Origin: Cognatishimia sp. WU-CL00825
GTDB lineage: Bacteria > Pseudomonadota > Alphaproteobacteria > Rhodobacterales > Rhodobacteraceae
Direction of reading: 5' to 3'
Assembly: GCF_040364665.1 (NCBI RefSeq)
Contig: NZ_BAABWX010000002.1
Coordinates: forward strand, 124,001 to 188,000
Length of the DNA: 64,000 bases
The notes beneath the pieces were generated by a model. That model saw only the letters and a program-made list of their open reading frames with translations. It was not told the DNA's origin and ran no database searches. The position numbers and the translations under genes were made by a program. Shown in pieces: positions 19,862 through 28,256 of this stretch (position 1 is its first letter; each line of letters begins with the position of its first letter).

Positions 19862-19879
19862 GCTGGGAGAAATCCCAGC
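19862..19879. terminator. GAAA-tetraloop hairpin downstream of the 19894 gene
   Basis: Perfect 7-bp stem GCTGGGA/TCCCAGC with a GAAA loop, just after the stop of the minus-strand gene pair. No T-run follows on either strand, so termination would be weak. Confidence 0.4.
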
Positions 19880-19893
19880 CCCAACATTTCTTC

Positions 19894-20268
19894 TTACATG
19901 GTTTCCAAACAGTGCCTGCGAAAGGCCCGTTTCAGCATATCAAGTTCTGCGCGCAATAAATCCATTTCAGACCGAATATCCCCCGCCAATGCCTCGCCGG
20001 AAATCAAGGTGATCACCTCTAGGGTTTCGTCAGCAATGGCGTCGCGGATCAGAATGGTTTGCACGCCATCTGCCAAAGTGCTGGCTGGAATCGGTATGCG
20101 CAAGCCCCATTGCCCCTTGTCCATCTCTGACAAAACAACCTTTTCCAAAACTTGTTCCAGATGGGTGGCCTGAATGGTGGGCATCGGCAATTCCAAATCG
20201 CTTGCACTGACCACACCTTCCCAGATGCCCTCAAACAAACGAGTCTTTGTCAGCGTATAATCATTCAT
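19894..20268 (-). CDS. Conserved hypothetical protein
   Basis: Cytoplasmic protein of 124 aa that I do not recognise. The N-terminus MNDYTLTKTRLFEGIWEGVV leads into alpha/beta sequence and ends with a strongly predicted amphipathic helix (SEMDLLRAELDMLKRAFRR). There are no cysteine or catalytic motifs. An in-frame ATG lies at 20316, but the ATG at 20268 has AAGGAAG upstream and starts after the previous stop. It follows the DUF6478-like gene by 10 bases, so the two are almost certainly co-transcribed and probably functionally linked. Confidence 0.75.
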   Translation of the reverse strand: MNDYTLTKTRLFEGIWEGVVSASDLELPMPTIQATHLEQVLEKVVLSEMDKGQWGLRIPIPASTLADGVQTILIRDAIADETLEVITLISGEALAGDIRSEMDLLRAELDMLKRAFRRHCLETM

Positions 20269-20278
20269 CGCTTCTTCC

Positions 20279-21052
20279 TTACATATCTGCCCGCGGGCGG
20301 CGGCTAAAAGTGACATCGCGCAGAATGACCTGGTTCATTTCCGGACCTTCAAAAATCAGATCGATCCAGGCCTTTTCAATGCGCTTTTCGTTTAGTTTTG
20401 AATAGGCCAGGTCAAACTCCACCATGATATCTTCCTCGTGCAGCGGCAGTTCACGCACGATCTGTTCAGTGTTCGGCCCATGTTTGATGTTCAAACGGGC
20501 AAAGATTTCCAGTGGTTTTTCCATTTCAACAATGGTGTCCATGCGGATCAAAAATTGCCGCGACAGGTCCTGAATGGCCTCCTTGGGAAGATCGACCACC
20601 AAGGACAAAAACGAACCGTCAAACCGAAAGACATCCAGCCGCACCCCAAAGGGTGCCAGATCTTTCTCGCGGGTGTTGCGCATCTGGCGCAGGGTCATTT
20701 CCGATATTTTGCAGTCGTGAAACAAGGTCACCTCATCACCAAGCGGCTCTTTGCTCTGCACCGCCACAATGCCTTTGGTGGGCAGGGATTCCCGCCAGAT
20801 GCGTGGCCGCCAGGCCCAATCGGTGCCATGGGGCTTGGGAAAGGTATTTGACCCGATGATCGGCAGCGCAAGACGGCTTTCAGCCGTGGCAATCAACGTA
20901 TCAAGATGGGTGCGCAACCGCCGGGCCTGAAACCGCCGGCGCCGTAATGTGGACAGGTCCATATCGACAACTTCGCGCGCAGACTGCGCCCAAAATCGCG
21001 CCACGCCACGTTGTAAAAATACCTGCCAAGCCTTGCCCGTCTTCTGTGCCAT
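20279..21052 (-). CDS. DUF6478-like protein of Rhodobacteraceae
   Basis: Protein of 257 aa from a family I recognise as restricted largely to Rhodobacteraceae. Basic N-terminal helices (TLRRRRFQARRLRTHLD, residues about 34-50) precede the TDWAWRPRIWRESLP segment and a beta-rich domain ending at FEGPEMNQVILRDVTFSRRPRADM. No membrane segment or signal peptide is seen. Function is unknown. It is the first gene of a two-gene unit with the 19894 gene. Confidence 0.75.
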   Translation of the reverse strand: MAQKTGKAWQVFLQRGVARFWAQSAREVVDMDLSTLRRRRFQARRLRTHLDTLIATAESRLALPIIGSNTFPKPHGTDWAWRPRIWRESLPTKGIVAVQSKEPLGDEVTLFHDCKISEMTLRQMRNTREKDLAPFGVRLDVFRFDGSFLSLVVDLPKEAIQDLSRQFLIRMDTIVEMEKPLEIFARLNIKHGPNTEQIVRELPLHEEDIMVEFDLAYSKLNEKRIEKAWIDLIFEGPEMNQVILRDVTFSRRPRADM

Positions 21053-21325
21053 TCTGCCCCGCGTCTTATTGATACTGATGTCGAACTGGAAACAATTCGC
21101 GCTGCGTTGCTCTATTGTGTATCCGAATGGTTTATTTGAAACAAACGTCCATTCGGGTCCCTGGGCGCTTTATCGACATTTATTTTGTCCCTGTGCGCCT
21201 TTGTTGCAATCATGGCTATGTGTTTGGCAAGACGGACAAACATTTTGGCACCTGCCAACGCACCCTTCGTGGCTCAGATCTCAAAACCTCTATACCTGTG
21301 TCTGAAAACCCGTTAGGCCAAAGCT

Positions 21326-22207
21326 ATGTCACAATATGCGCCTCACGAAGCTTTGATTCAGGCGGCCCGCGCCTCTGCCAGTTTGCCAAGATTGCTGGCC
21401 AGTCTTGTTATGCTTTTTCTCAGTATTGGTGCCTTTAATCTGGCCCTTGGACAAATCTTGCTTGGGCAAGTGGATGGAGACACCCTGATTTCTGAGATGG
21501 GGCAAGGCAGCACACCACGCGGCGTGCTATTGGTGCTGTTTTCCTTTCTCACATCAGTGGCCGCCCTTTGGGTTGTCTTGCGGTTGATGCATCAACGCGG
21601 TCTGCGCAGCCTGCTTGGGCCCGTGACGCTGGTCTACAGGGATTTCTTTCGCGTGATGCGTCTGGGCCTGATCATGGTTGCGGTGATCCTGATCCTGCCA
21701 GTACCCGAGGTGATGCGCCCGCATTTCAATCTGTCGTTTTCGCAGTGGTTGCCCTGGTTGCCGCTTGGGCTTACGGCGGTATTGGTGCAGGTCACCACCG
21801 AAGAGCTGATCTTTCGGGGCTATTTTCAAAGCCAGCTGGCGGCGCGCTCAACCCATCCGCTTGTCTGGATGGTTTTGCCCAGCCTGTTGTTTGGCTTTCT
21901 GCATTACAGCCCCGACACCTATGGCGACAATGCACTGCTCATCGCCATCTGGAGCATGGCTTTTGGCTGCGCCGCCGCAGACCTCACAGCGCGCTCCGGC
22001 TCTCTAGGGCCAGCGATCGCCCTGCATTTTGTCAATAATGTCAGTGCGATTTTGATAGTTTCGATGCAATCGCATTGGGACGGCCTGGCGCTATTGTCGA
22101 CCTCTTATGCGCCGCAAAACACCGACATTCTGCGCGCGGCGCTTTGGACAGAGGGTCTGGCCCTGCTGTGTCTTTGGCTTGTTGCACGAATTGCCATAAG
22201 GCGCTGA
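21326..22207 (+). CDS. CPBP family intramembrane glutamic endopeptidase
   Basis: Membrane protein of 293 aa with about seven hydrophobic segments and the CPBP/CAAX protease signature. The catalytic-type motif TTEELIFRG gives E159, E160 and R164. The second motif FGFLH gives F189 and H193, and the third is HFVNN near residue 236. All three motifs are intact, so it is probably active. Bacterial members act in protein processing, bacteriocin immunity or signalling, but nothing nearby points to a substrate. It lies 61 bases before accD on the same strand. Confidence 0.9.
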   Translation: MSQYAPHEALIQAARASASLPRLLASLVMLFLSIGAFNLALGQILLGQVDGDTLISEMGQGSTPRGVLLVLFSFLTSVAALWVVLRLMHQRGLRSLLGPVTLVYRDFFRVMRLGLIMVAVILILPVPEVMRPHFNLSFSQWLPWLPLGLTAVLVQVTTEELIFRGYFQSQLAARSTHPLVWMVLPSLLFGFLHYSPDTYGDNALLIAIWSMAFGCAAADLTARSGSLGPAIALHFVNNVSAILIVSMQSHWDGLALLSTSYAPQNTDILRAALWTEGLALLCLWLVARIAIRR

Positions 22208-22268
22208 TTGCAATTCCTGTCATTGCAGCTTATTTCACAGATGTTTCGCGAACGTAGGGGTAACGCGT

Positions 22269-23228
22269 ATGAACTGGATCACCAATTATGTCCGCCCGCG
22301 GATTAACTCGATTTTCTCGCGTCGCGAAGTGCCCGAGAATCTTTGGTCAAAATGCCCGGAATGCGGCACAATGCTGTTCCACCGCGAGCTCAAAGACAAT
22401 CTGAATGTCTGCACGCAATGTGACCACCACATGGGCATTGCCCCGCGTGATCGGTTTATTTCGCTGTTTGATGGTGGGATTTTCACCGAGATTTCAGTGC
22501 CTGCGCCGGTGGCAGACCCGCTGCATTTCAAAGACCAAAAGAAATACCCTGACCGCATGAAGGCCGCGCAAAAGAAAACCGGCGAGGCCGAGGCCATGCT
22601 GGTGGCCGAAGGTGAAATGGGCCGCACGCCCATCGTGGCCGCTGCGCAAGACTTCTCGTTTATGGGCGGCTCGATGTCGATGTATGTCGGCAATGCGATT
22701 CTGGCCGGTGCTGAACGCGCCGTGGAAATGAATCGCCCATTTATCCTGTTTTCCGCTGCCGGTGGCGCGCGTATGCAAGAAGGCATCCTTGGCCTGATGC
22801 AAATGCCGCGCACAACCATCGCGATCCAAATGCTAAAAGAGGCAGGCCTGCCATATATCGTGGTTCTGACCCACCCAACCACCGGGGGCGTCACCGCGTC
22901 TTATGCGATGCTGGGCGATGTGCATATTTCCGAACCCAACGCGTTGATCGGTTTTGCCGGGGCGCGCGTGATCGAACAAACCATCGGTGAAAAACTGCCC
23001 GAGGGCTTCCAGCGCGCTGAATACCTTCTGGATCACGGCATGCTGGACCGTGTCACCAAACGCACCGAGCTGCGTGGCGAGTTGATCGCCATCACCCGCA
23101 TGTTGCTTGGCAAGTCTCCGGCCATTACCGCAGATCTGCCTGCGCCTGACAAATCGGACGACCCCGCGGCAGAACCAGCACCCGCGGAAACTGCCGGCCA
23201 AGACGTACCCGCAACAGAAACACCTTAG
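22269..23228 (+). CDS. accD: Acetyl-CoA carboxylase carboxyltransferase subunit beta
   Basis: Beta subunit (319 aa) of the carboxyltransferase that makes malonyl-CoA, the first step of fatty-acid synthesis. The N-terminal zinc ribbon (C29, C32, C48, C51) precedes the crotonase-like core with GGSMSMYVG, FSAAGGARMQEG and HPTTGGVTASYAMLGD. The C-terminal 35 residues form an Ala/Pro/Asp-rich tail, common in the group. It is followed by a good terminator, then folC; the accD-folC order is conserved in many proteobacteria. Confidence 0.97.
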   Translation: MNWITNYVRPRINSIFSRREVPENLWSKCPECGTMLFHRELKDNLNVCTQCDHHMGIAPRDRFISLFDGGIFTEISVPAPVADPLHFKDQKKYPDRMKAAQKKTGEAEAMLVAEGEMGRTPIVAAAQDFSFMGGSMSMYVGNAILAGAERAVEMNRPFILFSAAGGARMQEGILGLMQMPRTTIAIQMLKEAGLPYIVVLTHPTTGGVTASYAMLGDVHISEPNALIGFAGARVIEQTIGEKLPEGFQRAEYLLDHGMLDRVTKRTELRGELIAITRMLLGKSPAITADLPAPDKSDDPAAEPAPAETAGQDVPATETP

Positions 23229-23254
23229 TAACGTCGTTTTTTCAAGCTTACCAG

Positions 23255-23286
23255 ACGCGCCCCGCATTGAGCCGGGCGCGTTTTTT
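23255..23286 (+). terminator. Rho-independent terminator of accD
   Basis: Stem ACGCGCCC/GGGCGCGT with an 11-base loop, directly followed by TTTTTT, between accD and folC. Confidence 0.88.
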
Positions 23287-23331
23287 ATATAGCGCTATCT
23301 TGATTTCAAAGCCCATTTACAAAGGCCCGCC

Positions 23332-24603
23332 ATGACCGCCCACACATCCGATGCCATCCTTGATCGTATGATGGCCCTGCACCCCAAGATCATTGATCTG
23401 ACTTTGGACCGCATGTGGCGCTTGCTGGGGGCTTTGGACAACCCACAAGAAAACATTCCCCCGGCCATCCATATTGCGGGCACCAATGGCAAAGGCTCAA
23501 CACAGGCGATGATCCGTACCGGGATCGAGGCCATGGGCAAAACCGCCCATGCCTATACCTCGCCGCATCTGGCCCGATTCCACGAACGCATCCGGCTGGC
23601 TGGCGATTTGATCACCGAAGATCATCTGACGGCGATGCTGGACGAGTGCTATGCCAAAAACGGTGGCATCAGCATCACCTATTTTGAAATCACCACCTGC
23701 GCTGCCTTTCTGGCCTTTGCGCGCAGCAAGGCGGATTACACCCTGCTCGAAGTCGGTCTTGGTGGGCGTTTGGACGCCACCAATGTGATCACACCAGCCC
23801 TGTCGGTGATCACCCCGGTCTCGATTGATCATGAACAATTTTTGGGCGACACCCTGCCAAAAATCGCCGCTGAAAAAGCCGGTATCATCAAACGCGGCGT
23901 GCCTTGTGTGGTTGGCCCTCAACAAGACGACGCGCTACAGGTGATCGAAGACACGGCGCAACGTCTGGGGGCACCGCTTTTGGTCTATGGGCAACACTGG
24001 CACGTCAGCACAGAACGCGGCCGCCTGATTTTCCAAGACGACAACGGCCTGCTGGACCTGCCGATGCCCGCGCTCTTGGGCGCGCATCAGGTCATCAATG
24101 CCGGGGCTGCGCTGGCAGCATTACGCCATATCGGCGCCGACGAGACCGCCTGCGAAGCCGCGATGACCAACGCCGTCTGGCCTGCGCGCATGCAGCGTCT
24201 CAAAACCGGCCCGCTGACCCAATCTGCGCCGGACGCAGAGCTTTGGCTGGATGGCGGCCACAACGCTGCCGCTGGCCAAGCATTGGCGGATCTGCTGGCC
24301 ACATTGCCCCATGGCCCGACCCATCTGATTTGTGGCATGCTGAACACCAAAGATGTCACTGGCTATCTTGCGCCGCTGCAAACGCAGGCCCAGTCTCTAA
24401 GCGCGGTATCGATCCCTGGTGAGGCCAACACCTTGCCCGCCGAAGCCACCGCGTTGGCCGCTAAACAAGTTGGCTTCACCTCTCGGACCTCTGCATCCGT
24501 GCAGGCAGCCCTAGATGCTATCGTCGCCGAAAACCCGAACAGCCGCGTGCTGATTTGCGGCTCGCTTTATCTGGCGGGCAATATCCTGCGCGAAAACGGC
24601 TGA
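23332..24603 (+). CDS. folC: Folylpolyglutamate synthase / dihydrofolate synthase
   Basis: Bifunctional Mur-ligase-like enzyme (423 aa) that adds glutamate to dihydropteroate and to folates. The ATP-binding HIAGTNGKGST motif is near residues 45-56, then the TSPHLARFHERIRL block, YFEITTCAAFLAFA, LLEVGLGGRLDATN, and the C-terminal DGGHNAAAGQALAD. The length is standard. It has its own promoter region after the accD terminator. The gap after its stop holds the GANTC cluster and a small-RNA candidate. Confidence 0.96.
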   Translation: MTAHTSDAILDRMMALHPKIIDLTLDRMWRLLGALDNPQENIPPAIHIAGTNGKGSTQAMIRTGIEAMGKTAHAYTSPHLARFHERIRLAGDLITEDHLTAMLDECYAKNGGISITYFEITTCAAFLAFARSKADYTLLEVGLGGRLDATNVITPALSVITPVSIDHEQFLGDTLPKIAAEKAGIIKRGVPCVVGPQQDDALQVIEDTAQRLGAPLLVYGQHWHVSTERGRLIFQDDNGLLDLPMPALLGAHQVINAGAALAALRHIGADETACEAAMTNAVWPARMQRLKTGPLTQSAPDAELWLDGGHNAAAGQALADLLATLPHGPTHLICGMLNTKDVTGYLAPLQTQAQSLSAVSIPGEANTLPAEATALAAKQVGFTSRTSASVQAALDAIVAENPNSRVLICGSLYLAGNILRENG

Positions 24604-24641
24604 AGTCTCAGAAAAAAACTTTACGCCTAAGCCTTTGAAAC

Positions 24642-24708
24642 GACTCACTTCTGCGAATCGCTGTGCCATTGATTCGCAGAAAACGAATCATCACCACTTG
24701 ACCGATTC
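24642..24708. promoter_or_regulatory. Cluster of five GANTC (CcrM-type) sites
   Basis: GANTC pentamers start at 24642 (GACTC), 24655 (GAATC), 24671 (GATTC), 24685 (GAATC) and 24704 (GATTC). Chance alone predicts about one per 256 bases. The second and third lie in a perfect 10-bp inverted repeat TCTGCGAATC/GATTCGCAGA (24650-24659 and 24671-24680). The fifth lies between the -35 and -10 boxes of the promoter at 24698. CcrM methylates GANTC in alphaproteobacteria, and GcrA acts at methylated promoters; a link here is inference. Confidence 0.65.
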
Positions 24709-24727
24709 GCACAGGCCAGCGTATAGT
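24698..24727 (+). promoter_or_regulatory. Sigma-70-type promoter for the small-RNA candidate
   Basis: TTGACC at 24698-24703 and TATAGT at 24722-24727 with an 18-base spacer. Transcription would start near 24734. No protein gene with a convincing start follows on this strand before the convergent zapE stop. Confidence 0.65.
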
Positions 24728-24733
24728 CACTTC

Positions 24734-24860
24734 AGCAGAACTTTTTTCAATGATGGCAGTAGGATACAAGGTGGCCGAGCAGCGCCTTTAAATCCTAATA
24801 CAGGCAAAACTATCGACGATCAGGGGGTACTTCGGTACCCCCTGAGACGTTTTAAACCTG
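24734..24860 (+). ncRNA. Candidate small RNA or tiny-peptide transcript
   Basis: Predicted transcript of about 120-125 bases from the promoter at 24698 to a perfect 10-bp hairpin CAGGGGGTAC-TTCG-GTACCCCCTG (24821-24844), whose UUCG tetraloop is very stable. Four T residues begin at 24850. No known small-RNA family is recognised. A 13-codon frame (24749-24790, beginning MMAVGYK) and a longer frame running through the hairpin exist, but neither has a Shine-Dalgarno. The hairpin might also serve the convergent zapE, though no T-run follows it on that strand. Confidence 0.5.
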
Positions 24861-24867
24861 CAATTTC

Positions 24868-25935
24868 TTAAGTGCCTTTGCCCCAAGCGGCGTCCTGCAT
24901 TTCCCGCAACCGGCTGGCCGTGCGTTCAAACTCAAACGTGCCTTCGCCTTCGACATACAGCATCTCAGGCTGTGCCGCAGCGGAACAAATCAGCTGAACC
25001 TTGGCCTCATACAAAGCGTCAATCAGGGTCACAAACCGCTTGGCTTCGTTAAAGTTGTTCCGGCTCAAGCGTGGAATATCTTCCAGCACCAAAACCTTTA
25101 ACGCTTCGGCAATCGCCAGATAGTCCCCAGGCCCCAGCATCTTGCCGCACAAATCAAAAAACGTTGCGCGCCCAATGCCATTGCGGAACGCCGGAATTTC
25201 AACTTCGCGCCCTTTGACCGTCAAGGTCAGCGGCGAGGCAGCCCCACCCGTCAGGTCTGACCAAATCGACCGCATCTGGGCACGGGCCTCGCCCGAGGCC
25301 TGTACAAAATAGACCTGTTGCCCAGACAGGCGGTTCTGCCGGTAATCCGTGGGGCTGACCAATTCCCAAACCACCATTTGTTCTTTCAAGATGTCGATGA
25401 AAGGCAGAAACAACTGCCGGTTCAGCCCATGTTTATACAAATCATCAGGCACCCGGTTAGAGGTTGTAACAATGGTGACACCCGCAGCAAACAACATCTC
25501 AAACAACCGCCCAACGATCATCGCATCGGTGATATCTGAAATCTGCATCTCATCAAAGGCCAGCACCCGCACATCTTCGGCCACCTTTGCCGCCACCGGG
25601 GCCAGGGCGTCTTCGACACCGTCCTGACGCGCCGCATGCATGCCCGCGTGAATTTCTTGCATAAAAGCGTGAAAATGCACCCGGCGCACCGGCACATCCA
25701 GCGCTTCGGCAAACAGATCCATCAACATGGATTTGCCACGACCCACGCCGCCCCACAAATACAACCCTTTGACTGGCTCGGCCTTGGCCTTGCGAAACCA
25801 GCCGGTTTTTACAGGCTCGGCATTCAACCCGTCACGAATACGCTGGAACTCTTCCATCACCGCCTCTTGGGCCGGATCCGCGTTCAACTCTCCGCCAGCG
25901 ACTTTGGTCGCATATATCTTCTGCATTGTCGTCAT
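24868..25935 (-). CDS. zapE: Cell division protein ZapE (AFG1-like ATPase)
   Basis: AAA-type P-loop ATPase of 355 aa of the AFG1/ZapE family, which associates with the FtsZ ring in E. coli. Walker A GGVGRGKS (about residue 75), Walker B-like LAFDEMQISD and the TSNRVPDDLYKHGLNR segment are typical. The frame is open to 26127, but that would overlap the Nudix gene; ATG 25935 (MTTMQK) is the natural start, with 25926 as an alternative. No good Shine-Dalgarno is seen. Confidence 0.92.
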   Translation of the reverse strand: MTTMQKIYATKVAGGELNADPAQEAVMEEFQRIRDGLNAEPVKTGWFRKAKAEPVKGLYLWGGVGRGKSMLMDLFAEALDVPVRRVHFHAFMQEIHAGMHAARQDGVEDALAPVAAKVAEDVRVLAFDEMQISDITDAMIVGRLFEMLFAAGVTIVTTSNRVPDDLYKHGLNRQLFLPFIDILKEQMVVWELVSPTDYRQNRLSGQQVYFVQASGEARAQMRSIWSDLTGGAASPLTLTVKGREVEIPAFRNGIGRATFFDLCGKMLGPGDYLAIAEALKVLVLEDIPRLSRNNFNEAKRFVTLIDALYEAKVQLICSAAAQPEMLYVEGEGTFEFERTASRLREMQDAAWGKGT

Positions 25936-26102
25936 AGGCTGTGCATAGCGCGCCGCGCTTAGGCTGAAAACCCGCAGAGATCGCCTATTTTCAATCTGTT
26001 GAAATTTGGCCAGTTTGCCATGCCTTGCACCGTATAGTTGCAAATTACGCCTTTTTTGCCTATCTTGAAAAAAAATAGATAAAAACCCGAGGCGGTTACA
26101 TA

Positions 26103-26561
26103 ATGAGTTTTCTTCTAAAGAAAGCATGGGATGACTTCCTGTGCCCGATGTTGCAACGCCCCAAAAGGTTGCAAGTCGCGGCGCTGTGCTATCGTCGCAC
26201 TGACAGCGGCAAAGACGTGTTGTTGATCACCAGTCGCGACACCCGGCGCTGGATCATTCCCAAAGGCTGGCCCATCAAAGGCATGGACGCGCCGCAGGCC
26301 GCAATGCAGGAAGCCTGGGAAGAGGCTGGCGTCAGCAAGGGGCATGGCAGCACGCAATCCATTGGCAGCTATTGTTATGACAAGCGTATGGCCACCGGCT
26401 GGACGGTGCCGGTTGAAACCCTGGTTTTCCCAGTTGACGTGCAGAGCCTCAAAGATGATTTCCCCGAGGCAAACGAACGGGATCGAAAATGGGTGCCCGC
26501 CGCCGAGGCCGCCAATCTGGTGCATGAACCCGAACTGCGTGATATTTTGCGCGATCTGTAA
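26103..26561 (+). CDS. Nudix hydrolase, diphosphoinositol-polyphosphate phosphohydrolase-like
   Basis: Nudix-fold protein of 152 aa. The Nudix box runs as GMDAPQAAMQEAWEEAGV (about residues 61-78), with glutamine in place of the usual arginine of the REUXEEXGU core, a variant seen in this DIPP-like subgroup. LQVAALCYRR and RWIIPKGWP precede it. The true substrate is unknown; bacterial relatives cleave dinucleoside polyphosphates. It is divergent from zapE. Confidence 0.9.
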   Translation: MSFLLKKAWDDFLCPMLQRPKRLQVAALCYRRTDSGKDVLLITSRDTRRWIIPKGWPIKGMDAPQAAMQEAWEEAGVSKGHGSTQSIGSYCYDKRMATGWTVPVETLVFPVDVQSLKDDFPEANERDRKWVPAAEAANLVHEPELRDILRDL

Positions 26562-26642
26562 CGGTTTTGCGTCAATTTGATGAAGCTTTTGTTGATTTAT
26601 TAGACAAAGCACCATAGGCCGATCCCAAATTTGGGGACTCAC

Positions 26643-28127
26643 ATGGCTGACAACAACAATGACGCGCGCCATCTCGAAACGCTTGATCGAGACCTGGGCC
26701 GTATTTCCACATTAGAAATGGCAACCGGCTATGTGGCCCGACCTATGGTTGGTCCAGGCATTGCTTTGGTTTTCGTCGTGCTGGCTGGCCTGATGGCCGC
26801 CTTGTTTCTGGGGCAAACCAACAACACGATGATTGTGGTGATTGCCGCCGGTTTCGGGGCCTATATGGCCATCAATATCGGCGCCAATGACGTGGCCAAC
26901 AACATGGGCCCTGCGGTTGGGGCCAATGCGCTGACCATGGGCGGTGCCATTGCCATCGCCGTGGTGTTTGAAAGCCTCGGCGCGCTGCTTGCGGGCGGCG
27001 ATGTTGTCTCTACCATCGCCAAAGGCATTATTGCCCCTGAAGCCATGGTCGACGCCAATACCTTTATTTGGGCAATGATGGCGGCGCTGCTGTCGTCCGC
27101 ACTTTGGGTCAATTTGGCCACCTGGGTTGGCGCGCCGGTATCGACCACCCATTCGGTGGTGGGCGGCGTGATGGGTGCGGGCATTGCCGCGGCCAGCTTT
27201 GCGGCTGTGAACTGGGCCACAATGTCCAAAATCGCCGCCAGCTGGGTGATTTCCCCAGTGCTGGGTGGCGCAATTGCGGCGGGTTTTCTCTGGCTCATTA
27301 AATCCCGCATCATCTACCAGCCTGACAAGATCGCAGCGGCCCGCAAATGGGTGCCGATTTTGGTGGGCATTATGGCAGGCGCGTTTTCCGCATACTTGGC
27401 ACTTAAAGGTCTGAAAAAGATCATCAAAATCGACCTGATGACCGCCTTGGGCATTGGCGCAGCCGTCGGTGTGGCGGTCTGGTTGATCTTGATCCCGGTG
27501 ATCCGCCGTCAGTCAGAAGGCCTGGAAAACCGCAATAAATCGCTGAAAATCCTGTTTGGTATTCCACTGGTGGTCTCCGCCGCCTTGCTCAGCTTTGCCC
27601 ATGGGGCCAATGATGTGGCAAATGCGGTTGGCCCTCTGGCCGCCATCGTGCAAACCGCCGCCACTGGCTCTTTCACCGAGGCTTTCCAGATCCCGTTTTG
27701 GGTGATGATCATCGGGGCCTTTGGTATCTCGTTTGGCCTGTTCCTCTTTGGGCCAAAACTGATCCGCATGGTCGGCAGCCAAATCACCAAACTCAACCCA
27801 ATGCGCGCCTATTGCGTGGCCTTGTCTGCGGCCATCACCGTGATTGTGGCCAGCTGGCTGGGTCTGCCGGTTAGCTCGACCCACATCGCTGTCGGGGGTG
27901 TGTTTGGCGTGGGATTCTTCCGCGAATGGGACGCCGAGCGCCGCCTGCGCAAAGCGCTGAACGCCAAGCCGGATCGTCCGCGCGTCGCCGCCGAAGAGCG
28001 CCGCCGTCGCAAACTGGTGCGCCGCTCACATTTCCTGACCATCATCGCTGCTTGGGTCATCACAGTGCCCGCCGCCGCGACATTGTCAGCGATCATCTTC
28101 CTGATCATTCAGAACTTTATTGTTTAA
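26643..28127 (+). CDS. Inorganic phosphate transporter, PiT family
   Basis: Membrane permease of 494 aa with about ten or eleven hydrophobic segments. The two PiT repeats are clear: GANDVANNMGPAVGA near residue 85 and GANDVANAVGPLAAI near residue 320, each with the GANDVAN signature that binds phosphate. Two conserved PVSTTHSVVGG/PVSSTHIAVGG blocks follow. A TTG at 26631 is in frame, but ATG 26643 (GGGGACTC upstream) is preferred. No PhoU-like Pit accessory gene is adjacent. It likely imports metal-phosphate by proton symport. Confidence 0.94.
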   Translation: MADNNNDARHLETLDRDLGRISTLEMATGYVARPMVGPGIALVFVVLAGLMAALFLGQTNNTMIVVIAAGFGAYMAINIGANDVANNMGPAVGANALTMGGAIAIAVVFESLGALLAGGDVVSTIAKGIIAPEAMVDANTFIWAMMAALLSSALWVNLATWVGAPVSTTHSVVGGVMGAGIAAASFAAVNWATMSKIAASWVISPVLGGAIAAGFLWLIKSRIIYQPDKIAAARKWVPILVGIMAGAFSAYLALKGLKKIIKIDLMTALGIGAAVGVAVWLILIPVIRRQSEGLENRNKSLKILFGIPLVVSAALLSFAHGANDVANAVGPLAAIVQTAATGSFTEAFQIPFWVMIIGAFGISFGLFLFGPKLIRMVGSQITKLNPMRAYCVALSAAITVIVASWLGLPVSSTHIAVGGVFGVGFFREWDAERRLRKALNAKPDRPRVAAEERRRRKLVRRSHFLTIIAAWVITVPAAATLSAIIFLIIQNFIV

Positions 28128-28138
28128 GTTCCAGCCCG

Positions 28139-28156
28139 GAGCCTGACATCAGGCTC
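28139..28156. terminator. Hairpin after the phosphate transporter
   Basis: Near-perfect palindrome GAGCCTGA-CA-TCAGGCTC after the Pit stop, without a T-run. It may stabilise the message or pause polymerase. Confidence 0.35.
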
Positions 28157-28256
28157 TAGGCATCCCCATCATTTTCCGTGACGCAGCGTGCACAATTGCT
28201 GAATTGACCCAGTCCCGGCCGCCCTTCATGATCTGCCCGACAATCATGAGGTCACG

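Noticed and set aside
21115..21438. 107-codon frame before and into the CPBP gene
   Set aside because: Different frame from the CPBP gene, which has all catalytic motifs; the product resembles no protein.
24635..24871. 78-codon frame on the plus strand after folC
   Set aside because: It runs through the promoter and the UUCG hairpin, has no ribosome site, uses rare codons for this genome (AGG, ATA, TTA) and overlaps the zapE stop.
24868..26127. 419-aa form of ZapE
   Set aside because: The extension overlaps the divergent Nudix gene start, and its sequence is unlike the ZapE family.
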